DNA of 64,000 bases from Spirochaetales bacterium. GTDB taxonomy: Bacteria; Spirochaetota; Spirochaetia; DSM-2461. The translations under genes were made by a program, and so were the position numbers. The stretch lies in assembly GCA_028533045.1 (NCBI GenBank), contig JAQQAP010000037.1, positions 280,146-344,145 on the forward strand. The letters are read 5' to 3'. Below, piece by piece: positions 9,022-18,665 of this stretch. The notes under the pieces were generated by a model, which worked only from the letters and a program-made list of their open reading frames with translations, was not told where the DNA came from and ran no database searches. Position 1 is the first letter of the stretch. Every line of letters begins with the position of its first letter.

Positions 9022-10677
9022 TTATTTAAGGTTAATTACACTCTTATCGTAATCTTCCGGAGCCTCAAAACCCAAAAGGTTAAGAGTGGTAGCTGCCAAA
9101 GAGCTGATTCCCAGTCCTTCATTCAGCTTTGTATCATACTCGCCGTCAAAAGAGGGATCGTAAATGATACAGGGAACGGGATTCAGTGAGTGGGATGTTT
9201 TAGGAACAGGTTTGCCGTCCTTCATTTTCACATCGCCTGACTTTTTATCGTGTTCGTACATATCGTCCGCATTACCATGGTCGGCGGAGAGAATCAGAAC
9301 GCCCCCTACTTCGTCAATGGCTTTCTTGAGTCTCATAATGTTAAGGTCCATGGCTTCCATGGAACAAACAACGGCCTGAAAGCTACCGGTGTGGCCCACC
9401 ATATCTCCGTTGGGGAAATTCAGCTTGATCAGGTCGTAATCGCCCGATTCAATTTCTCCCAGGATACGGTCGGTAATTTCGGCACACTTCATAGCGGGAC
9501 GTTCTTCGTAGGGACAAACATCGCTGGGAATCTCTACATAATCTTCCAGAGTCTCGGAAAACTTACCCGACTTGTTACCGTTAAAAAAGTAGGTTACGTG
9601 GCCAAACTTCTGTGTTTCCGAAATGGAGAACTGCTTAACGCCGGTGGCTGTCAGGTATTCTGCCATAGTTCTGTCGATATTGGGAGGGCTTACCAGGTAC
9701 TGCTTGGGAATGTGCAGGTCCCCGTCGTACTCCATAAGACCGGCGTACTCTACCTTGGGAACGAACTTTCTGTCGAATTCTTTAAACTCATCGCCCCCAT
9801 CAAAGGCCATTGAGATTTCCAGGGCTCGGTCTCCTCGGTAGTTAAAAAGGATAACACTGTCTCCATCCTGCATGGAACCGACGGGCTTGCCCGACTCATC
9901 TTCCACAACAAAGGGAGGAATGTCCTGGTCCAGGGCGCCGGTTTCTTCACGGAGAGTTACAATGGCATCGTGAGCACTGGCAAAGGTTCTCGCTTCACCC
10001 AAAACGTGGGTCTTCCATCCCTTCTCTACCATACCCCAGTTGGCACCGTATCGGTCCATGGTAATGACCATTCGTCCCCCGCCTGAAGCGATGCAGGCAT
10101 CAAAGGAGTCATCCGACAAATCGGCCAAATATTCAGCAAAGGGGTCAAAGTATTCCAGAGCGCTGGTGGGGCCAACATCCCGGCCGTCAAGAAGGGCGTG
10201 GATCCTTACCTTGGGAACCCCGTCTTTCTTGGCCTGTTCGATCATGCCCTTGAGCTGATCCATGTGTGAGTGAACACCCCCGTCGGAAAGAAGACCGATA
10301 AAGTGGAGGGTTGATTTATTGTCAATGGCGTTTTTCGTTAGCTTCTGCCAAACCGCCTCGGTAAAAACGGAACCGGAGCCGATGGATTCATTAACCAGAC
10401 GGGCACCCTGAGCAAATACACGGCCGCATCCAATGGCGTTGTGGCCTACTTCGGAGTTTCCCATATCCCCGTCGGAGGGAAGACCAACAGCTGTTCCGTG
10501 GGCCTTAAGCTGGGTCATGGGAGAGCTGGCCATCATCTCGTCCAAAGTCTGTGTAATGGCCGATTTGACTGCGTCTCCCTCTTCGTACTTACCAATTCCC
10601 ACCCCGTCCATAATACAGAGTACGACCGGTCCTTTCCGTTTGCCGTAAAAATTATTTTTCTTCAAGGCTTCTACCAT
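9022..10677 (-). CDS. gpmI: 2,3-bisphosphoglycerate-independent phosphoglycerate mutase
   Basis: 551 residues, in the range of the long cofactor-independent enzyme. It interconverts 3- and 2-phosphoglycerate in glycolysis and gluconeogenesis. The catalytic serine lies in DGDMGNSEVGHNAIG (near residue 74), preceded by metal-binding VVLCIMDGVG; the metal cluster near the C-terminus includes LSADHGNADDM, and HTGS contributes a further His. AAGGAG precedes the ATG at good spacing. It is a single-gene transcript with its own promoter and terminator. Confidence 0.95.
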   Translation of the reverse strand: MVEALKKNNFYGKRKGPVVLCIMDGVGIGKYEEGDAVKSAITQTLDEMMASSPMTQLKAHGTAVGLPSDGDMGNSEVGHNAIGCGRVFAQGARLVNESIGSGSVFTEAVWQKLTKNAIDNKSTLHFIGLLSDGGVHSHMDQLKGMIEQAKKDGVPKVRIHALLDGRDVGPTSALEYFDPFAEYLADLSDDSFDACIASGGGRMVITMDRYGANWGMVEKGWKTHVLGEARTFASAHDAIVTLREETGALDQDIPPFVVEDESGKPVGSMQDGDSVILFNYRGDRALEISMAFDGGDEFKEFDRKFVPKVEYAGLMEYDGDLHIPKQYLVSPPNIDRTMAEYLTATGVKQFSISETQKFGHVTYFFNGNKSGKFSETLEDYVEIPSDVCPYEERPAMKCAEITDRILGEIESGDYDLIKLNFPNGDMVGHTGSFQAVVCSMEAMDLNIMRLKKAIDEVGGVLILSADHGNADDMYEHDKKSGDVKMKDGKPVPKTSHSLNPVPCIIYDPSFDGEYDTKLNEGLGISSLAATTLNLLGFEAPEDYDKSVINLK

Positions 10678-10706
10678 GATATATCTCCTTAATAATATAC
10701 AATATA

Positions 10707-10735
10707 AAAATATCTATTTTTGAGACTTTTTGCAA
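10707..10735 (-). promoter_or_regulatory. Sigma70-type promoter for gpmI
   Basis: TTGCAA (10730-10735), 17-nt spacer, TATTTT (10707-10712) on the minus strand. The leader is about 23 nt and contains the Shine-Dalgarno AAGGAG. Confidence 0.5.
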
Positions 10736-10754
10736 TGTTAGGATAGACTTTTTC

Positions 10755-10763
10755 TGATAAAAT
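10755..10763 (+). promoter_or_regulatory. Extended -10 box giving a leaderless transcript
   Basis: TGATAAAAT (TG, one base, TAAAAT) ends 6 nt before the ATG at 10770, so transcription should start at the ATG itself. No Shine-Dalgarno sequence precedes it. The -35 region is weak. Confidence 0.4.
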
Positions 10764-10769
10764 GCTCCC

Positions 10770-11462
10770 ATGAAGGAAACCGAACTCTTCCCGCCCCTCT
10801 CAAAATACCTGGGAAAACAGGGCTACCAAGTCAACTCGGAAGTAAAAAACTGCGATCTCACCGCCCGTAAGGAGGAGGAACTCATCATCGTGGAGTTGAA
10901 AGTCCGCTTCTCCCTCTCCCTGGTTTATCAGGCCGTGGACAGGAAAAGGTTGACACCCTCTGTGTATGTGGCGATTCCCGTCACGGGCAGCGGAAAGATG
11001 CCTCCCAACTATAAGAACATGAAAGCCCTATTACGTCGGTTGGAAGTAGGACTGATTTTGGTTCGCTTTTTAAAGAAGAGCTCCCGGGTCGAAGTCGTTC
11101 TCCATCCTCAGCCTTATAAAGAACGTATGGCCCGGCGGCGGAGGGATATGATTATCCGGGAAATTGACGGGCGGTACGGAGAGTTTAATCAGGGGGGGAG
11201 TGCTGCCACGGACAAAAGGATTAGCACTTATAAACAAGAGGCCATTCGTATTGCCTGGTTTCTGAATAGCCATGGTCCCCTTTCCCCCAAAAGGCTTAGA
11301 GAGATGGGCTGCGGGGCTAAAACCCAATCTATTCTGGCCCATAATCACTACGGCTGGTTCAACCGTGTGGAACGGGGCATATATGAACTGGACAGGAGCG
11401 GCCGTAAAGCGCTGGGACAGTACGGTGAAGTGACTGCCCTGTTAGAGGAAGGAAGCAATTGA
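10770..11462 (+). CDS. DUF2161 family PDDEXK-fold putative nuclease
   Basis: 230 residues. The N-terminal half has the PD-(D/E)xK nuclease signature: Asp in NCDLTARK (near 29) followed by the E-x-K pair in IIVELKVRF (near 46-50). This is the pattern of the DUF2161 family, whose biological role is not established. The C-terminal part after residue 150 looks like a small winged-helix (LNSHGPLSPKRLREMG). The stop overlaps the TTG start of murB (TTGA), so the two are co-transcribed. The tie to cell-wall synthesis is positional only. Confidence 0.75.
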   Translation: MKETELFPPLSKYLGKQGYQVNSEVKNCDLTARKEEELIIVELKVRFSLSLVYQAVDRKRLTPSVYVAIPVTGSGKMPPNYKNMKALLRRLEVGLILVRFLKKSSRVEVVLHPQPYKERMARRRRDMIIREIDGRYGEFNQGGSAATDKRISTYKQEAIRIAWFLNSHGPLSPKRLREMGCGAKTQSILAHNHYGWFNRVERGIYELDRSGRKALGQYGEVTALLEEGSN

Positions 11463-12409
11463 CCCCCGACTCAATTCAAAGTTATGATGGGCCCGTGAAT
11501 AGTCCCGCCGAATACCTAAAAAAGTCCCCCTTTAGCGGGCAAATCCTCCTTGACGCACCCATGAAGAACCGCTGTACCTTTAAGTCCGGCGGTCCGGCCG
11601 AAACCCTGGTTATACCCGAATCCCTGGAAGATATTCTTATTGTCCGAACCCTCTGTGCAGAAAAAAACATTCCCCTCTTTATTCTGGGGGGCGGTGCGAA
11701 TATTCTTGTTTCCGACAAAGGCATTAAGGGGATTACTCTTTCCATGGAGAAAATGGCCACCGTTAAGCAAGAGGATAATACCCTTATCTGCGGGGCCGGT
11801 TTATCGGTTAATGCCATGGTAAGCGAAGCTCTGGAGCGGTCTCTCTCCGGATTGGAATTTCTGAGCCGCCTCCCCGGATCTGTCGGGGGTGCCCTCTATA
11901 TGAACGCCCGCTGTTACGGGGCGGAAGTGGCCGATATCTTTGACTGGGCCGAAGTACTAACCCTGGACCACAAAGTGAAACGCATTCCCTTTAATAAGGC
12001 CGATTGGGCCTATAAAATCTCTCCTTTCCAGGAAGAGGGCCTTATTATTTTAAAAGGGGCCTTTCGACTGAGTCCCGGTGAAAAATCGTCAATTTCATCA
12101 AAAATGAATGAAATTGCCCTAAGCCGGAGAGAGAAAGGACACTTTAGGGCACCCTCGGCAGGATCCACTTTTAAAAACAACCGGGATTTTGGTAAACCTT
12201 CGGGGCAGATTATTGATGAATGCGGTCTTAAAGGCTTAAGCTTGGGAGGGGCCTCCGTGTCGGACTGGCACGGGAATATCCTGATAAATAGAGAGGGAGC
12301 CTCATCGGAGGATATCTCCCGCCTCATAATTGAAGTGCAAAATAAAGTTAAGGAACAAACCGGTTTTTATCTTGAACCGGAAGTTCTCCGAGTGGGTGAC
12401 TGGAACTAA
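11459..12409 (+). CDS. murB: UDP-N-acetylenolpyruvoylglucosamine reductase
   Basis: 316 residues from a TTG overlapping the previous stop, with GGAAGGAAG just upstream. It reduces UDP-GlcNAc-enolpyruvate to UDP-MurNAc in peptidoglycan precursor synthesis in the cytoplasm. FAD-binding segments are clear: FILGGGANILVSD (about 76) and FLSRLPGSVGGALYMNARCYG (about 140). The proton-donor serine lies in AGSTFKN, and the C-terminal Glu in FYLEPEVLRVG. It has the short C-terminal region of type II MurB, without the type I YaLF insertion as far as I can tell. Confidence 0.93.
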   Translation: MTPDSIQSYDGPVNSPAEYLKKSPFSGQILLDAPMKNRCTFKSGGPAETLVIPESLEDILIVRTLCAEKNIPLFILGGGANILVSDKGIKGITLSMEKMATVKQEDNTLICGAGLSVNAMVSEALERSLSGLEFLSRLPGSVGGALYMNARCYGAEVADIFDWAEVLTLDHKVKRIPFNKADWAYKISPFQEEGLIILKGAFRLSPGEKSSISSKMNEIALSRREKGHFRAPSAGSTFKNNRDFGKPSGQIIDECGLKGLSLGGASVSDWHGNILINREGASSEDISRLIIEVQNKVKEQTGFYLEPEVLRVGDWN

Positions 12410-12420
12410 AGGAGTAAGCC

Positions 12421-13773
12421 GTGGAAAAGCTTCTTGAGAACATCAGTGAATACATGGACGACCCTTTGAAAAACGGGGCCATCGCCAATAGCCTTAGGGA
12501 GCTATCCCCTGCGGAACTGGAAGAACTCTGGGACTCACTTACATCGGAACAGACCCTGCAATTGTTTCTTATTATTGACCAGGAAACCCGTTCCGCCCTT
12601 ATGGCCGAACTGAATCATTCCGATCAGGAATTCCTTTTGGAAGGACTTTCCGAACAATTAACCAAGGACCTCCTCCTTTATATGGAGCCCGATGATTTGG
12701 CTGACTTGATTCAGTCAGTCTCAAGCGATGTCCGGGAGAATCTCTGGTCCAACCTAACGGAAGATTCGAGACGGGAAATCGAGTTTCTTCTTCGTTACGA
12801 CGAGGACGATGCGGCGGGAATTATGACCCCCCGTTACGGAGCGCTCCGGGCGGAAATTACCGTGGAACAGGCCATTAGTTTTGTCCGGCGCGATATGGCG
12901 GATAAACTGGAAACGATCTACTACCTCTATGTGGTGGACGGCTTTAAAAGGCTGATTGGCGTCATCTCTTTAAGACAGCTGCTCTCGGCGGAAAACAACG
13001 AAACAGTGGGCGATCTTATGGAGCGTAATGTTATCTATGTAAAAGATGAAACCGACCAGGAAGATGCGGCCCGCGTACTGGAAGATAACGACTTCCTTGC
13101 CATACCCGTAGTGGATGATCAACTACGCCTCCTGGGGATTGTGACCTTTGACGATGTGATAGACGTTATTCGGGAGGAACAGACCGAGGATATCTATAAG
13201 ATGGGCGCCATGGGCGGGAACACCGATAGCTACCTGGAAACCTCCGTCTTTGGCTTAGTCCTAAAGCGTCTTCCCTGGCTTATCATCCTGCTTCTGGCCG
13301 GTACCATCACGACCAATGTGCTGGACGGTTATTCGGAATTGACAGTAACGGCTCTCTTCCTCACCCTCTTTGTACCGGTAATAACCCAAACAGGCGGTAA
13401 TACGGGTACTCAGTCATCTACCTTAATGATACGCGGGTTAGCCACCGGAGAATTAAAGTTTCGTGATTTGGGTAAAGTCCTGTTCAAAGAACTCTTCGTA
13501 GCCTTCATTATTGGGTTAGCCACAGGTGGCGTTATCTTCCTGAGAAGTCTTTACCTTCCTCCGGGGCTTGAATTATTGGAAGCCCTTACTATCGCGTCCG
13601 CTCTCTCCTGTGTGGTTCTTTTTGCCACCCTCCTGGGATGTCTTGTACCCATGGTTATTCACCGCCTGGGCTTTGATCCCACTGTGGCAGCAGGTCCCCT
13701 GATGTCTACGGTCATCGATGTATGCGGTTTGACCATCTATTATGAAATCGCCCGGCTGGTACTTAAGTTATGA
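12421..13773 (+). CDS. mgtE: MgtE family magnesium transporter
   Basis: 450 residues from a GTG 11 nt after murB, with AAAGGAG upstream. The domain order is that of MgtE: an N-terminal superhelical domain rich in Leu and acidic repeats (1-130), two CBS domains (about 135-255, with FDDVIDVIREEQTEDIYKMGAM leading into the plug helix), and five membrane helices (about 285-450). The pore signature PVITQTGGNTGTQSSTLMIRG is present. It imports Mg2+ across the inner membrane, gated by Mg2+ binding to the CBS and N domains. The last codon overlaps the next gene (ATGA). Confidence 0.95.
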   Translation: MEKLLENISEYMDDPLKNGAIANSLRELSPAELEELWDSLTSEQTLQLFLIIDQETRSALMAELNHSDQEFLLEGLSEQLTKDLLLYMEPDDLADLIQSVSSDVRENLWSNLTEDSRREIEFLLRYDEDDAAGIMTPRYGALRAEITVEQAISFVRRDMADKLETIYYLYVVDGFKRLIGVISLRQLLSAENNETVGDLMERNVIYVKDETDQEDAARVLEDNDFLAIPVVDDQLRLLGIVTFDDVIDVIREEQTEDIYKMGAMGGNTDSYLETSVFGLVLKRLPWLIILLLAGTITTNVLDGYSELTVTALFLTLFVPVITQTGGNTGTQSSTLMIRGLATGELKFRDLGKVLFKELFVAFIIGLATGGVIFLRSLYLPPGLELLEALTIASALSCVVLFATLLGCLVPMVIHRLGFDPTVAAGPLMSTVIDVCGLTIYYEIARLVLKL

Positions 13774-14660
13774 GCGATAACTTCTGGAAGAAAAGCTATA
13801 CCCCCGTTCGTTTTCCCAAAGCTCCCTTTACCATAAGTCCTGAATCCAAGCTTATGTTCTTTGGTTCCTGCTTTGCCGAAGAGTTGGCTACTCGTTATAA
13901 ATCCCTGGACTTACCCAATAGCCTCTCTCCTTTTGGCACCATCTACAATCCCCTAAGTCTGGCCCATTGCTTCGATTCACTCTTGAATAAAAAGTTAAGT
14001 TTAGAACCCTTTTTACAAAACGGCAAATGGCGTCATTTTGACTTCCACTCTTCCCGTTCCTGTTCGGGGGATCTTTCATTAGATGAAGCGGTAAAACATT
14101 ATGGGGATTTAATTGATGAGGGCCATAAAGAGCTCCTCTCGACAGACTATATTATCATTACTCTGGGGACGGCCTGGGCCTATCGATTAAGGGAAAACAA
14201 GCGGGTTGTGAATAATTGTCACAGGTGTGACATCTCTGTTTTTGAACGGGATAATTTTCAAAAATGGGAAGAAAAACTAGCCCAGCCCAAACTGGAAGAG
14301 TCATTGAAGTTTCTCAAAGAGATAAATCCTTCGGTACAAATTATTCTTACCGTAAGCCCGGTCAGACATTTACGAAATGACGCCCGGGAAAATTCCTATT
14401 CCAAGGCCATTCTCCGATGCCTTTGTGAAGAACTGTCTGGTAACTATGACTGGATGGAGTACTTCCCCTCCTATGAGATTGTCATGGACGAACTGCGCGA
14501 TTACCGCTGGTATGGGGAGGACTTGAGCCACCTTTCCCCCCGAGCGGTGGATTATATTATGGAACGCTTTTATAAATGGGCCGGCGGCCTGGAACTGGAA
14601 AGTTTCATAGACCGCCGGAACAAAGAGATCAAACGCCTGAATCACAGGCCTCTGAATTAG
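13770..14660 (+). CDS. GSCFA domain protein
   Basis: 296 residues. The family-defining motif is present as MFFGSCFAEELA (about 30-41), and further conserved parts are TLGTAWAYR (near 131) and the C-terminal DLSHLSPRAVDYIMERF with the Ser/His-type end block. The fold resembles SGNH hydrolases, with the GSCFA serine as presumed nucleophile, but no substrate is established for the family. It is translationally coupled to mgtE. The 3' end overlaps the convergent DUF1015 gene by 4 bp. Confidence 0.8.
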   Translation: MSDNFWKKSYTPVRFPKAPFTISPESKLMFFGSCFAEELATRYKSLDLPNSLSPFGTIYNPLSLAHCFDSLLNKKLSLEPFLQNGKWRHFDFHSSRSCSGDLSLDEAVKHYGDLIDEGHKELLSTDYIIITLGTAWAYRLRENKRVVNNCHRCDISVFERDNFQKWEEKLAQPKLEESLKFLKEINPSVQIILTVSPVRHLRNDARENSYSKAILRCLCEELSGNYDWMEYFPSYEIVMDELRDYRWYGEDLSHLSPRAVDYIMERFYKWAGGLELESFIDRRNKEIKRLNHRPLN

Positions 14661-15940
14661 GGAATAAGCTTAGCCGCTTCCAGGTAATACCGTTTCTCCT
14701 CCGCTTCACCCAGGGAGAACGTCTTGCGGGGCATGGAGCCTTTACGATCTACCAAACCAAAGAATTCGGACTTGTCAATGGCAGGTAAATAGACACCGCC
14801 GTTACCTTCCTGAGAGCAGAGTTCAAGATAAGCTTCATCTCCGTGGATGTAGTCAACAGTTATACCATTCGCATCCAACCAGGGATCGAGAAAGGCGTGA
14901 AGTCTTTCCGCTTCCAGCTCATCGGCGTCCCCCTTAAGGTTAAGAAGCCAGTACTTCCCCTTCCAGGTTAAACCAATGTAACCTTCTTCGCCCATTTTAG
15001 CTTTAATATCTTCCAGAGAAGCTACTTCCTGGGCTACCGCTCCGGGAAGGGCTTTAATTCCTTCAAAGAAAGAGTCGTCCTTCATAGCAAAGAGAACACG
15101 ATGAATAGGTTCAAAAACCAGTCCGTCGTCGTGAATATTTTCGATTTCCACCAGGGCGTATCGGGCGGGATGATCCGCAGGAGCGCCCTTCTCTTTTAAC
15201 TCTCGCCATACTTCTTTCGCCGAAGCGAGGGAGTGGTTCCCGTCACCAATGGCAAAAAGAAGGGGTTTGTTAGCTTTGAGGCTTTCAAAAAGACCGGCCA
15301 ATTCTTCCAGGAGAGCTTCATCCTTAACCAAACGGCCGCAGATATGGCCCCCCTCTTTCATCAGATCAAAGTCATAAAGAGTCTCCAGGGAGTCGGCATT
15401 CTTCTCCATAAGAGAGAAAACCTTCTTTTGGGGATCGTCAAAAAGAACCAGAATATGGGGCAGGTCCAGAACCGCATTCCGCCGTACATCAATACGAGCG
15501 GGAAGACGGTCCAAAACGGTAGCTTCCGTAGGTCGGATGGGGGTATTGGTTCCTTTCTGGAAATCGTACATTTCCAAATCCAGAGCCACCACCAGTCCCT
15601 GTCGTTTCTTAACATGGGGCGTGCTTCGTTCAACATAAACAAAACCGGGCTCACAGGCTTCAAGAGTCCCGTCATTAAGATAGGTCTCCATCGTCTCGTT
15701 AATCTTGTCCCGTTCCGCTTCCTTGTCAATCTCTTCCAGATAAACTTCGGGTAGTATCATCCGGCGGGTAGACGGAGCGTCTCCAGCCACAGATTCCACA
15801 TCCTTCCAGTATTTCTTATCCGAAGTAAACTGATCACAGGCCACAACGGACCATTTGGTGTAATCAATCTTATCGTTGGGAAGCATAATACGGGGAAGGC
15901 CCAATCCCACCTTGGAAAGCATATCCTCTACTTTAGACAT
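14657..15940 (-). CDS. DUF1015 family protein
   Basis: 427 residues, normal length for DUF1015. Typical parts are the N-terminal VVACDQFTSDKKYW and the central FAIGDGNHSLASAKEVW (near 231), with strongly conserved Gly-Asp-Gly-Asn-His. The biochemical function is not known. The ATG lies at the end of serC, so the two are co-translated; this pairing with serine-synthesis genes recurs in anaerobic bacteria as I recall it, suggesting a role near 3-phosphoglycerate or serine metabolism, but that is inference. Confidence 0.85.
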   Translation of the reverse strand: MSKVEDMLSKVGLGLPRIMLPNDKIDYTKWSVVACDQFTSDKKYWKDVESVAGDAPSTRRMILPEVYLEEIDKEAERDKINETMETYLNDGTLEACEPGFVYVERSTPHVKKRQGLVVALDLEMYDFQKGTNTPIRPTEATVLDRLPARIDVRRNAVLDLPHILVLFDDPQKKVFSLMEKNADSLETLYDFDLMKEGGHICGRLVKDEALLEELAGLFESLKANKPLLFAIGDGNHSLASAKEVWRELKEKGAPADHPARYALVEIENIHDDGLVFEPIHRVLFAMKDDSFFEGIKALPGAVAQEVASLEDIKAKMGEEGYIGLTWKGKYWLLNLKGDADELEAERLHAFLDPWLDANGITVDYIHGDEAYLELCSQEGNGGVYLPAIDKSEFFGLVDRKGSMPRKTFSLGEAEEKRYYLEAAKLIP

Positions 15941-17025
15941 TAGGAGTTAGCCTTGGCAAAATCTTCCATGAAGGATGCCAGAGTTTCCACACCCTCTTTG
16001 GTCATGGAGTTATAGATAGAAGCTCGGCAGCCGCCAACGCTTCTGTGACCCTTAAGACCCAACATACCCTTTTCCGCTGCCTGGGCAACAAAAGCCTTGT
16101 CAGTCTCTTCACCGGGAGTGGTAAATACGACGTTCATCACAGATCGGTATTTTTCATCTACAGGGCAGTTGTAAAAATCGCTGTACTGGCTGATTACATT
16201 GTACAGAAGGTCGGCTTTTTCCTGATTCATCTTTTCAAAGGCATCAAGACCACCGAGGCTCTTCATTCTCTTCAGAACCAGTTCCATGGCCCAGATGGGG
16301 AATACACCGGGAGTATTGTAAAGAGAATCTTTTTCTGCATGAGTCTTATAGGCCATATAAGCAGTAAGCTCATCGGCGTGTCTTTCGATCAGGTCGTCCC
16401 GTACGATAACCACAGTAAGACCGGAAGGTCCGATGTTCTTCTGGGCACCGGCGTAGATAAGACCAAAATCATTCACATTTAGGGGACGGCAAAGAATATC
16501 GGAAGACATATCCGCTACGAGGGGAACATCACCGGTCTTGGGAAATTCTTTCCACTGTACACCGCCGATGGTTTCGTTACTGGTTAGATGAAGATAGGAG
16601 GAACCGGCGCTGGGTTTAACAGAAGCTGCTTCGGGAAGGGTCATATAGCTGGAATCCTTACCGTCCCAAACAACATTTACATTACCGATCTTCTTGGCAT
16701 CGGCCAGAGCTTTCTTGGCCCAGGCGCCGCTGTTAACAAAGTCACAAGTGCCGCCCTGACCCATAAGGTTAAGGGGAATCATGGAAAACTGCAGGGTTGC
16801 GCCACCCTGAAGGAAAAGAATCTTGTAGTTATCGGGAACCTGGAGAAGTTCTCTAAAAAGGTTAAGAGCTCCCATATGGACTTCGTCATAGGTAGCTGAG
16901 CGGTGGCTGGTTTCCACGAGGGATAAACCGCTCCCTTTGAAATCCACCATTTCCTTCCCTAATTCTTCCAATACCTCAACGGGAAGAACGGAAGGTCCCG
17001 CAAAAAAGTTAATCTTTCTGGCCAT
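15940..17025 (-). CDS. serC: Phosphoserine aminotransferase
   Basis: 361 residues, normal for SerC. It transfers an amino group from glutamate to 3-phosphohydroxypyruvate in serine synthesis, and can serve pyridoxal phosphate synthesis. The N-terminal NFFAGPSVLPVEVLEE is typical; the PLP-binding lysine lies in YAGAQKNIGPSGLTVVI (near 196), and the C-terminal LKGHRSVGGCRASIYNSM is the phosphate-binding end block. A strong AAGGAGG precedes the ATG. First gene of a two-gene unit with DUF1015. Confidence 0.96.
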   Translation of the reverse strand: MARKINFFAGPSVLPVEVLEELGKEMVDFKGSGLSLVETSHRSATYDEVHMGALNLFRELLQVPDNYKILFLQGGATLQFSMIPLNLMGQGGTCDFVNSGAWAKKALADAKKIGNVNVVWDGKDSSYMTLPEAASVKPSAGSSYLHLTSNETIGGVQWKEFPKTGDVPLVADMSSDILCRPLNVNDFGLIYAGAQKNIGPSGLTVVIVRDDLIERHADELTAYMAYKTHAEKDSLYNTPGVFPIWAMELVLKRMKSLGGLDAFEKMNQEKADLLYNVISQYSDFYNCPVDEKYRSVMNVVFTTPGEETDKAFVAQAAEKGMLGLKGHRSVGGCRASIYNSMTKEGVETLASFMEDFAKANS

Positions 17026-17106
17026 AATCAGCCTCCTTTGATTTTATCCAATGTTATGTGAGTAAAATACTACGAAAAGGGAAAAAATGCCAGAGAGGCT
17101 TGTGAA

Positions 17107-17565
17107 TTAATTCACGAAAAGATCCCAGCGACAGGCAAAAAGACCTACAAATACTCCCAACAAAGTACCCACAAAGGTTTGGGAATAGGTATGCCCCAGA
17201 AGGGTTTTTAGAGCTTTCGGTTTATCACCCTCATCCCAAAGGTGTGAAAACTCCTCCACCAGGGAGTTAAGGATTTCTGCGTGTTTACCAGCGGCTCGGC
17301 GAATACCAATGGAATCATAAATAACCACAATGCTGAATACGGCGGCAATGGCGAAATAGGGAGAATCCATGCCGTGAATATAGCCGATAGCGGCAGAGAG
17401 AGCCGCCACAGCAGCTGAATGGGAGGAAGGCATGCCACCGGTACTACTCAAACGGAACATCTCTACCTTCCTGTCAAAGATAAGAACGAGTATGACTTTT
17501 AAAACTTGAGCAATCACCAGAGCGGCAAAACTTGCCGTGAGGGGGATATTGTTGAATAGATTCAA
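17107..17565 (-). CDS. DUF212 / divergent PAP2 family membrane protein
   Basis: 152 residues with about four membrane segments. It has the phosphatase-like motif RLSSTGGMPSSHSAAVAALS (near 38-57), the SxxH part of PAP2, and YDSIGIRRAAGKHAEILN with the second block. The family is related to acid phosphatases acting on lipid phosphates, but no substrate is proven. It is downstream of the OmpA-domain gene with a 10-nt gap and may be the last gene of that operon. Confidence 0.85.
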   Translation of the reverse strand: MNLFNNIPLTASFAALVIAQVLKVILVLIFDRKVEMFRLSSTGGMPSSHSAAVAALSAAIGYIHGMDSPYFAIAAVFSIVVIYDSIGIRRAAGKHAEILNSLVEEFSHLWDEGDKPKALKTLLGHTYSQTFVGTLLGVFVGLFACRWDLFVN

Positions 17566-17575
17566 AGATTTTTCC

Positions 17576-18613
17576 TTATTCGCTTAATTCAATTTCTACG
17601 CGCCGGTTGATTTCCTGGTCTTCCGGATCCCGAGTCAAGGGATAGTCTCCGGCCTCTCCTCTTACAATGGGAGGGACTTCGGGCTTCCACCCGCCGGCTT
17701 TTAACCAGGTTTCCACATTTTTGGCCCTTTGAACGGAAATCTCCCTTCGACCCGCTTCGGTCCCGGCTATGGCGCAATGCCCGGTTATACTAACATTAAG
17801 CGAAGGATATTCCAAGAGAAATGAGAGAACATTTTTAAGGGATTCAATTGACTCATCATCTAAGTCTGAATTATTGGGAGAAAAGTGAAGGAGCAGGTCG
17901 CCCTTATCCACCAGAGAAAAATCGGGAGAAGGAATTTCCACTTCTATAACAACTTGAGGCTCAGCTTCCTCTTCAAGTACAGGCTGTTCCTCCGATAGGG
18001 CTTGGGACTCGGTGATAATTACCTTTTCCTTGGTATCGGGCTCCGAAGGTCTTGCCGGTTCAGATTCTACGGGAATCGTTTCTCTCTTCGTCTCTTCAGC
18101 CACAATAGGTGCAGAGTCATCCTTCATCTCCGGTTTGACCGGCTTGGTTTCTGAAGGGACTGGAGTGCTATCGTGCTGTGTGTTATAAATGGCAGAGCTA
18201 CCGGAAAGTCTGGAAAAATCGAGCGTTAGAAGAAGACCGGCCAACCCTCCCAAAAGAAGGAAAACCAAAAGAACCCAAAGAATGTTTCGGATAAGAATTC
18301 TTCTGGGCACGGGACTAAAAGAGTCTTGGCAAACCGTACGGCCTCTGTTTTTCATCAGAAGAAACAGTTTTCCTCCCTGTCTCTCAAGAGAACAGTCAAG
18401 GTAGGTGAAATCATCTTGGGAGGAAGAGAGGTTTTTAAGAAAAACTGAGTGAAGGGAATAATCCCTATGATCATACTCAACACCCATGCTAATGCGTACC
18501 TGGGGCTGATTTTTATCTACTGAACGGAGGCGAAATTTCTTTTTCCTGAAGCTATCGGGAGAATCGAGATAGAGCTTGTTACCCCCGTCCAGGGCGATAT
18601 ACAGTTTCTTCAC
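17576..18613 (-). CDS. Transmembrane protein with C-terminal OmpA domain
   Basis: 345 residues. A cytoplasmic N-terminal domain of about 108 residues with no family I recognise is followed by one membrane helix (about 112-132), a periplasmic linker rich in Pro, Glu and Lys (about 135-230), and an OmpA/MotB-like peptidoglycan-binding domain (about 238-345). The latter shows the family sequence ITGHCAIAGTEAGRREISVQRAKNVETWL and ends with NRRVEIEL. The layout links a cytoplasmic domain to the cell wall. It follows the kinase/FHA genes and the PUR-domain gene with a 52-nt gap, so it may carry signals between wall and cytoplasm; that is inference. Confidence 0.75.
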   Translation of the reverse strand: MKKLYIALDGGNKLYLDSPDSFRKKKFRLRSVDKNQPQVRISMGVEYDHRDYSLHSVFLKNLSSSQDDFTYLDCSLERQGGKLFLLMKNRGRTVCQDSFSPVPRRILIRNILWVLLVFLLLGGLAGLLLTLDFSRLSGSSAIYNTQHDSTPVPSETKPVKPEMKDDSAPIVAEETKRETIPVESEPARPSEPDTKEKVIITESQALSEEQPVLEEEAEPQVVIEVEIPSPDFSLVDKGDLLLHFSPNNSDLDDESIESLKNVLSFLLEYPSLNVSITGHCAIAGTEAGRREISVQRAKNVETWLKAGGWKPEVPPIVRGEAGDYPLTRDPEDQEINRRVEIELSE

Positions 18614-18665
18614 ATATTAAATCTAGTACAGACGGCTTAATTAATCAATTAAATCGATCACAGAT

